The notes under the pieces are model-generated. The model was not told the DNA's origin. It ran no database searches and worked only from the letters and a program-made list of their open reading frames with translations. Shown here piece by piece: positions 59,043 through 64,000 of a DNA stretch of 64,000 nt (position 1 is the stretch's first letter; each line of letters starts with the position of its first letter). Source of the DNA: Corynebacterium glaucum (GTDB taxonomy: Bacteria; Actinomycetota; Actinomycetes; Mycobacteriales; Mycobacteriaceae). Made by a program: the position numbers and the translations under genes. Where the stretch lies: the NCBI RefSeq assembly GCF_030408855.1, contig NZ_CP047358.1, positions 930,001 to 994,000 of the forward strand. The letters run 5' to 3'.

Positions 59043-60232
59043 CTCCGCTCATCGAAGCCCTCGAGCGCCACGACATCGTCGAGATCATCGGCAATTCCGG
59101 TTCCGGCCTGACCACCCTGGCCAACCAGATTCACGAGTCCTGGCCCCACGCCGCCGTCGTCGGCCAAGACCCCATCGCCCACATCACCTTCCTGCGCGAC
59201 ACCGTCATCGAAGAGGTCGCCATCGGCCTCGAGCAACACGGCGTCCCCCGCGAGGATATGCAGGCACGTTGCGAAGCTATCCTCGCCGCCGCCGGCCTTG
59301 CCGAGCTCACGGAGCACAACCCCACCAAACTCTCCGGCGGCCAAACCCGCCGCCTCGCCATCGCCGCCGTCGCCATCCTCGAACCCGAAATCCTCGTGCT
59401 CGACGACCCCTTCGCCGGCCTCGATCCCGACTCCGCCGCCCGCATCGCCACACTCCTCAGGTCGCTACCTTCCAAGCTCGTCCTGCTCGGCACCCGCCCC
59501 CGCATGGCAGGGGAGCAGTTCACGCTTATCGACGCCTCGTTACAACCCCATACCCAACCCCCAACCGCACCGGTCTTGCCCGCTAAAGTCACGCCGCCGG
59601 ATCTTCCCGCGCTCGACCTCGGGGAGGTGGCCGCGACCCGCGGCGGTAAGAAGCGGAAGTGGTGGCAATTCCGCGGCGCGGAAGAACCGGTCTTCACTGC
59701 AGGCCCGATCCACCTGGTCGCGCGCCCGGGCGAGGTCGTTTGGCTCCGCGGTGCGAACGGTGCCGGCAAGACAACCCTGCTTCGCGCGCTCGCTGGGCTC
59801 GACGACAATCCGGGCTTGGAGAAGACCCACGGCATCACCGTGTCGCTCGCGCTCCAGCGCGCCGCCGACCAACTTGCGGAATCAACGGTGTGTGCTTTCG
59901 TCGATTCAGACGAAGCGCTAGCGCTTCTCGCAGAACCGGTTGGCTCGCTGCCCGGCATCGTCCTCGACCCGGAATCCCACCCACTCGACCTCCCGGCTGC
60001 GCACCTGCGCCTCGCACAGCTCGCCCAAGTTTTTGCGCAAGGCCGCCAGCTCGTACTCCTCGATGAGCCCAACGTCGGCCTCGACGCCCCCGGCCGCGAG
60101 CGCGCCCACGCCCTCATCGCCGACGCACTCGCAAACGGCCAAGCGATCATCATGACCTGCCACGACGAGACCTTCGCCGCGGAGGTTGGCGTGTACACCC
60201 ACGTCGCGGCCTCTACCTTGGTAGAAGCCTAA
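59033..60232 (+). CDS. ecfA: ECF transporter ATPase, two fused and asymmetrically degenerate NBDs
   Basis: This 399-aa protein has two nucleotide-binding domains. NBD1 has Walker A GNSGSGLTT with Leu26 in place of the essential lysine, intact LSGGQTRR (residue 100) and Walker B LVLDDP with Asp125 in place of the catalytic Glu. NBD2 has intact Walker A GANGAGKTT (Lys246) and Walker B LVLLDEP (Glu345) but no LSGGQ. The composite site NBD2-A/B plus NBD1-signature is complete; the other is dead on both sides. The stop codon overlaps the stop of the convergent SIR2 gene. A motif copy (59524) encodes TLIDAS. Confidence 0.88.
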   Translation: MDLTPLIEALERHDIVEIIGNSGSGLTTLANQIHESWPHAAVVGQDPIAHITFLRDTVIEEVAIGLEQHGVPREDMQARCEAILAAAGLAELTEHNPTKLSGGQTRRLAIAAVAILEPEILVLDDPFAGLDPDSAARIATLLRSLPSKLVLLGTRPRMAGEQFTLIDASLQPHTQPPTAPVLPAKVTPPDLPALDLGEVAATRGGKKRKWWQFRGAEEPVFTAGPIHLVARPGEVVWLRGANGAGKTTLLRALAGLDDNPGLEKTHGITVSLALQRAADQLAESTVCAFVDSDEALALLAEPVGSLPGIVLDPESHPLDLPAAHLRLAQLAQVFAQGRQLVLLDEPNVGLDAPGRERAHALIADALANGQAIIMTCHDETFAAEVGVYTHVAASTLVEA

Positions 60233-61614
60233 TCGAGATCGAAGTCAGTAGTTAGTTCGCCGGTGTGGCTTAGTACGAAGCCCTTGGGTAGATGCTCAAC
60301 TCGTGATTCGGCCCATTTGTAGGATTCTGAATTCTTGTCAGAGCCCTCCCTTAGGTAACCTGCCAATTCCTGGAGGTTTTGGATTTGCTGGCCTGAATCG
60401 TATTGGAATATAGGTACCAGCGGCTCCTCCTCCTCCTTCACCTCCCCTGAGCATTCAGAGCAGTATTGCTGCGAGGCTTCAATGAGAACGGCCAACCCAT
60501 CCGAGTAGCCGGTTAAGTAAGCGGCGTCACCGAACTTTCCCTGTTCTATTGCACGCGAAATTATCACATCGTAGGAGTAAAGGCGGTCAAGAACGATCTT
60601 CTTGTCTGAGTACATCCCCGTGGGCCGGAATCGCGAGATTCGATCTAACGCATCTCGAATCCCGTCATTGTAGAACCATGCATAGATCACTTCTGGAAAC
60701 TCGTGCGGGTCGATCTCTCGGCACTCCCGCGGGTCCAAGTCGCAAGAGGCAGCGTAAAGCTCGTCGGCGCGATCGTAAATCCTGTCGTCCAAGTAACCTT
60801 CATTGAGCATTTTCTTCTTGAGCGTGCGCAGAAAGTGAATGCCACTCGTCCGTATAGGTTCCACGGAAGGCAAATTCGGGTCCGGCGCCGCGCTGGGCGA
60901 CACTTTGAATGATCGTGGAGCCGCCATACCTAGGTCTGCGATTAAATCGGAGTAAAGCTGCAAAATGTTCCAGTCTCGCAGAGAGTAGCCAACGAAAACA
61001 ACCGTATCGGTAGCAAATGAGGTCTTGAGCTGGGCGCCCATCACCCCTTTTGAAAGGGTTTCGAAATTACGCTCGTAATCGTCGCTAGTGGCGATAATTG
61101 TGCCTAAATTGGAGATTGAACCATGGATCTTTAACACTTTTCGATCAGCGACATCCCATAGCGCGACATCCTCGCCCGTAATAAAGGGGGTCGCACCGCA
61201 AAGGTCCTCTACGTTGGTGTCCCAATTGGTTGTAAGAACCTTGTCGATATAAGGCATCGTGGCGAGCTCGGCAAAAAATCTTTGCGAATGGAATCGAGAG
61301 TTCCGGAATCGTTCGGCGTTTCTAAGCCGCTCGTATATCTGCTGGATGAGTTCCGTTCGAGAGTAGGTTTCCTCGTACAGGGTCATAAGGTCCGGAAAGT
61401 CTTCGTTTCCCTGAGCTCGTTCGCCGAGTTCATCCAAAATTATCTGATAAAAGGATCCGGATGGCGTTACCTCGGGATTCTCGGTGCTGACGCCTGCGCC
61501 AATAAAGAGAATGAGCTTCCTCTTTTTAGCTGCCTCTACGATCTTAGGTGGCAGATCGAAATCATGATCAGGGCCGCAAATGGTGCAGAGGTGATCATCG
61601 CAACTTTCGCTCAT
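60229..61614 (-). CDS. SIR2-domain protein, probable anti-phage effector
   Basis: This 461-aa protein has an N-terminal SIR2-like domain: LFIGAGVS (about 38-43), LTTNWDTNVE (N130, D132), KIHGS (H164) and VFVGYSLRDWN (about 207-215), the layout of NADase-type SIR2 defence effectors. A cysteine cluster precedes it (C5, C10, C13) and another lies near the C-terminus (CSECSG). The C-terminal half is helical and unassigned. It follows the restriction enzyme on the same strand, with AGGAAGGA before ATG 61614. GC content and codon use are visibly lower than flanking genes; its stop overlaps the ecfA stop by 2 bases. Confidence 0.82.
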   Translation of the reverse strand: MSESCDDHLCTICGPDHDFDLPPKIVEAAKKRKLILFIGAGVSTENPEVTPSGSFYQIILDELGERAQGNEDFPDLMTLYEETYSRTELIQQIYERLRNAERFRNSRFHSQRFFAELATMPYIDKVLTTNWDTNVEDLCGATPFITGEDVALWDVADRKVLKIHGSISNLGTIIATSDDYERNFETLSKGVMGAQLKTSFATDTVVFVGYSLRDWNILQLYSDLIADLGMAAPRSFKVSPSAAPDPNLPSVEPIRTSGIHFLRTLKKKMLNEGYLDDRIYDRADELYAASCDLDPRECREIDPHEFPEVIYAWFYNDGIRDALDRISRFRPTGMYSDKKIVLDRLYSYDVIISRAIEQGKFGDAAYLTGYSDGLAVLIEASQQYCSECSGEVKEEEEPLVPIFQYDSGQQIQNLQELAGYLREGSDKNSESYKWAESRVEHLPKGFVLSHTGELTTDFDLD

Positions 61615-61688
61615 TTAAGTCCTTCCTCTCAGGCTAGGGCCGAAGATTGAGGCCTCTCTTTCAGAACTCAATCGTTCGCGGAATTTCA

Positions 61689-62594
61689 TCAAGGAACAGC
61701 GGGTGCGGGCACCACGGGGTCGCTTGAAGTTGCCACTCTCCACCGGGTGTTGCCAATTGTTGTAGTTGGTCCAGTAAACGTCGCCTCCGCCGGAAACACC
61801 CTTACGGCCAGACTATCCCCATGTCGAGAAATAGGCAGTTCTAAGTCGCGAGCGATCCGTTGGTGGCGATCGTAGTCGCCTAAGATCAGTATCCCCTCGG
61901 ACTGGAGCCTTGATCGAGAGCCTCCGTTATAACGGATTCGTTTCATAGGATCCTTCTGTTGAGCGACAGTGTAAATAACGCCCCGAGGGATGAGCTCGGA
62001 CTGAACCAGCCTGAAGAGGTTGTCGACTCGCGTTTGCCCAGAAGTAGGCTCCATTATTGCCTCCTGCGACGCTGCATCGAGGTGCAGGAGAATATTCTTG
62101 GGGTAAGACTGATCAAACCAAGCCCATGAAATGGATTCTCTCCCGGCTAGGTTGAGCGTGCGCTTTCTGTCGCGATTGGCACCGCGATTCAAGAGCTCTG
62201 GGACGATTCGTAGGAACCCGACACGGAAAGTAGACAGTCGCTCACTTGCGTGACAGAGCATCGCATAATGACCCACTGCTTCGTCTGGGAGCATCCAGCC
62301 GAAAGGTTGCTTAGAGTACTTACAGTCAACTTCGACCCCCAGGATCTGAAAATCCATTAAAAGCCCGTCTTGGATGACCCTGTCGAACGTGCGGCGAATG
62401 TTGATCTCAAGAAGGGATCCGATGTGGGCGAGTTCAGTCTTGCTTAGCTGGTCAGGATCGAACCTACCGGTGTGCTGTCCGTCATAGGCCTGGTCAAAGG
62501 TCTGTCGAAAAACGCGGCCCATCTCCTCGCCTTGAGGAATTTCCACCCGAAAGTGTTGAGCGAGTTCTTGTGCGGTGACTTGATCAAACACCAA
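61689..62594 (-). CDS. NaeI-family type II restriction endonuclease
   Basis: This 301-aa enzyme matches NaeI-type nucleases. D81-x8-D90-x-K92 (DFQILGVEVDCK) has the exact spacing of the NaeI catalytic D86/D95/K97, preceded by E63 in LLEINIRRTF. The C-terminal half would correspond to the second DNA-binding domain typical of effector-site-dependent NaeI. NaeI itself cuts GCCGGC; the specificity here is inferred. GTG 62594 starts 6 bp after the methyltransferase stop, so the two are co-transcribed and methylase first. Confidence 0.85.
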   Translation of the reverse strand: MVFDQVTAQELAQHFRVEIPQGEEMGRVFRQTFDQAYDGQHTGRFDPDQLSKTELAHIGSLLEINIRRTFDRVIQDGLLMDFQILGVEVDCKYSKQPFGWMLPDEAVGHYAMLCHASERLSTFRVGFLRIVPELLNRGANRDRKRTLNLAGRESISWAWFDQSYPKNILLHLDAASQEAIMEPTSGQTRVDNLFRLVQSELIPRGVIYTVAQQKDPMKRIRYNGGSRSRLQSEGILILGDYDRHQRIARDLELPISRHGDSLAVRVFPAEATFTGPTTTIGNTRWRVATSSDPVVPAPAVP

Positions 62595-62600
62595 TACAGA

Positions 62601-63626
62601 TTACGAAACGCGGATATCCAGTTTCTGCTTAATTGGATCAAAACCCCTATTCAGGGCAGCGTACGTACTGATTGCGGAGTATATAGACCTGCCAATAGCT
62701 TCAGCCACTGGAGGAGGAAATGCGTTGCCTACTTGCCTCCATTGGGCGGTCTTGCCTCCTTGCCACCGCCAATCTGCAGGGAAGCCCTGGAGGATACCTC
62801 CCATTGGCACAGTGAGACGAGGAAGATTCTCGGGATCGCCGACTGGGAAGTCAGGCCCGGGTGGCTCTTCTGCAATCGAAGAACCCTTGATCCCCATCGC
62901 TCGCCAGGCTTCCTTCGCGCGGGTCGGACCGACGTCTGGTCCGCCATGCTTTTTCGAACCGCCTACAAGGGTAGGGGCTACGGCGGTAGCCTGATCGGCC
63001 CAAGCGTCCGCCCCTGGCCAGCCATTTTCGGCCATCATGTCTCGCAGTGCATCCCCAACAGTGATCCGGTGCTCCATGGGTCCAGGCCAACTGAAGTGAG
63101 GTGCGATTTCTTCTTGAAGAGCAACCAGAATGAACCGCGGTCTGAGTTGGGGAACTCCGTAGTCGGCAGCTTGGAGGAGATCCCAGAACACCGTGTATCC
63201 CAGATCATTGAGTCGCTTGATGACCTGCGCCCGGTATGACTCGAACCGCCTCTGTGCTAACCCCTTCACATTCTCAAGCATCACGGCTCTGGGTTCAATT
63301 TCCTTCACCAGCCGGAGAGCCTGGGGGAACAAATCTCTTTCATCGTCAGCGCCAAGTTGCTGGCCCGCTATTGAAAATGGGGGGCAGGGGACACCACCGG
63401 CTAAAAGATCGATCTCGCCATTCCATCGAGTGCCATCGAGATCATGCACGTCCATTTCAAGAACTTCGACACGCTTTCCGCCTAGCTTAGAACGGTTTGC
63501 GCGCAGGGTTTCAGCAGCCCACGAATCGATTTCAACCATTGCTTTATGAGCAAACCCCGCACGCTCTAAACCGAGGGCCTGCCCACCCGCGCCAGCGCAG
63601 ATTTCGAGAGAGGTCAATCGAGGCAT
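62601..63626 (-). CDS. DNA (cytosine-5) methyltransferase of the restriction-modification pair
   Basis: This 341-aa m5C methyltransferase has all core motifs: I EICAGAGGQALGLERAG, IV GGVPCPPFS with catalytic Cys81, VI MLENVKG, VIII RPRF and X QVGNAFPPPVA. The target-recognition segment lies between about residues 180 and 270. ATG 63626 has GGAG 6 nt upstream. It protects the site cut by the adjacent nuclease. Lower GC than the core genome, consistent with acquisition. Confidence 0.94.
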   Translation of the reverse strand: MPRLTSLEICAGAGGQALGLERAGFAHKAMVEIDSWAAETLRANRSKLGGKRVEVLEMDVHDLDGTRWNGEIDLLAGGVPCPPFSIAGQQLGADDERDLFPQALRLVKEIEPRAVMLENVKGLAQRRFESYRAQVIKRLNDLGYTVFWDLLQAADYGVPQLRPRFILVALQEEIAPHFSWPGPMEHRITVGDALRDMMAENGWPGADAWADQATAVAPTLVGGSKKHGGPDVGPTRAKEAWRAMGIKGSSIAEEPPGPDFPVGDPENLPRLTVPMGGILQGFPADWRWQGGKTAQWRQVGNAFPPPVAEAIGRSIYSAISTYAALNRGFDPIKQKLDIRVS

Positions 63627-63803
63627 GATAGCTCCAGTCTTAGTTCTTGGCTTATCTGCCAAAAAATATAATCCCGAACTCTACACGTCTGGAGCAGAGT
63701 AGAAAAAGTGTGCGATTAGGCATTCGACGGCGGGGATATCCGCGGGTGTCAGTAGAGGGCGCAGAGGCAGCAGCCGGCACCCAAAGAGTTTCACTGTGCT
63801 CGT

Positions 63804-64000
63804 TCAGACTCGGAGCGCCAGAAACGAGATCACAGAAGAGGTGGCGAAGTTAGCCACACCGAAGTAGTACTCCTGGCAGATGGTGGTGAGGTGATCGCCG
63901 TGGCGGGCGCCGATTTCCGAGTTATCTGCGCAGTTCGCGAACTGGGGTCTCCTCGGGAGCTTCACCCGGCTCGATCCTGCCGCCGGGAGCCCCCACATGC
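63804..64000 (-). pseudogene. Decayed Nudix hydrolase fragment
   Basis: Minus-strand translation gives GAPGGRIEPGEAPEETPVRELRR, a clear Nudix-box start (GGxxExGE...RELxE), which runs into TAA after RELRR. A different frame then reads GARHGDHLTTICQEYYFGVANF and ends LALRV*. WGLP just upstream is in yet another frame relative to the box, suggesting a lost G in CCCGGCGG. At least two frameshifts are therefore present. It marks the right edge of the acquired island and is cut by the window end. The 177 bp between it and the methyltransferase hold no supported gene. Confidence 0.6.

Noticed and set aside
861..59533. Interpretation of the dispersed motif as KOPS/FtsK or Chi-like polar signal
   Set aside because: Nine plus versus eight minus copies within one 64-kb stretch show no strand polarity, which such signals require.
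63647..63853. 68-aa plus-strand frame next to the methyltransferase
   Set aside because: No ribosome binding site, no homology recognised, and it overlaps the decayed Nudix region antisense.

Overview
The window is high-GC actinobacterial DNA, almost certainly from a Corynebacterium species. Support comes from the gene content and order shared with Corynebacterium and Mycobacterium: typA-lpqW-mshB-fdxC-dapC, dapD-aroP-dapD2-dapE, LOG protein-folP2-gpgS-DUF3117, glgA/glgC, O-methyltransferase/sigE/anti-sigma/tatB/mrp, and a fused odhA (E1-E2 2-oxoglutarate dehydrogenase). Many start codons sit 6-8 nt behind a TANNNT -10 hexamer with no Shine-Dalgarno sequence, as expected for leaderless corynebacterial transcripts. 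No RNA genes, CRISPR arrays or insertion sequences were seen, and no gene-free stretch exceeds about 210 bases.

Layout. 1-3 kb: divergent NHEJ pair ku (partial) and ligD, the latter split by an apparent one-base deletion. 3-14 kb: small proteins, a spermidine-synthase-like protein coupled to a DHA2 efflux pump, a secreted DUF4185 protein, a cupin, a proline/glutamate-rich protein, a DUF808 membrane protein, an orphan fused oligopeptide ABC ATPase, a DUF402 protein and a secreted protein. 14-33 kb: housekeeping synteny block (typA, lpqW, mshB, ferredoxin, dapC, GtrA protein, HNH protein, GNAT acetyltransferase, dapD, two AroP-like permeases, dapD2, dapE, LOG protein, folP2, gpgS, DivIVA-like protein, DUF3117, rRNA-methyltransferase-like protein). 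33-42 kb: GH32-fold protein, glgA, glgC, O-methyltransferase, sigE with its anti-sigma factor, tatB, mrp, a membrane stress protein and a lipoprotein. 42-55 kb: odhA, a giant fused ABC exporter, hypothetical proteins and a carboxylesterase. 55-60 kb: MFS transporter plus nucleoside hydrolase, then a complete ECF transporter (S, T, fused A). 60.2-63.7 kb: a visibly lower-GC island with a C5 cytosine methyltransferase, a NaeI-type restriction enzyme and a SIR2-domain protein, inserted between the ecfA stop codon and a decayed Nudix gene.

The most striking signal is not a gene. A dispersed 10-mer, GTCGATAAGC (extended consensus GTCGATAAGCGAAANGCTCC), occurs 17 times exactly plus at least 7 one-base variants, where about 0.1 exact copies would be expected by chance. 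Copies lie on both strands, inside unrelated genes in three different reading frames (coding L-I-D, S-I-S or V-D-K), at gene starts and stops, and between genes. They are absent from the acquired island. This looks like a DNA-level signal, for example an uptake-like sequence or a genome-organisation or recombination motif, that I do not recognise as a described family.
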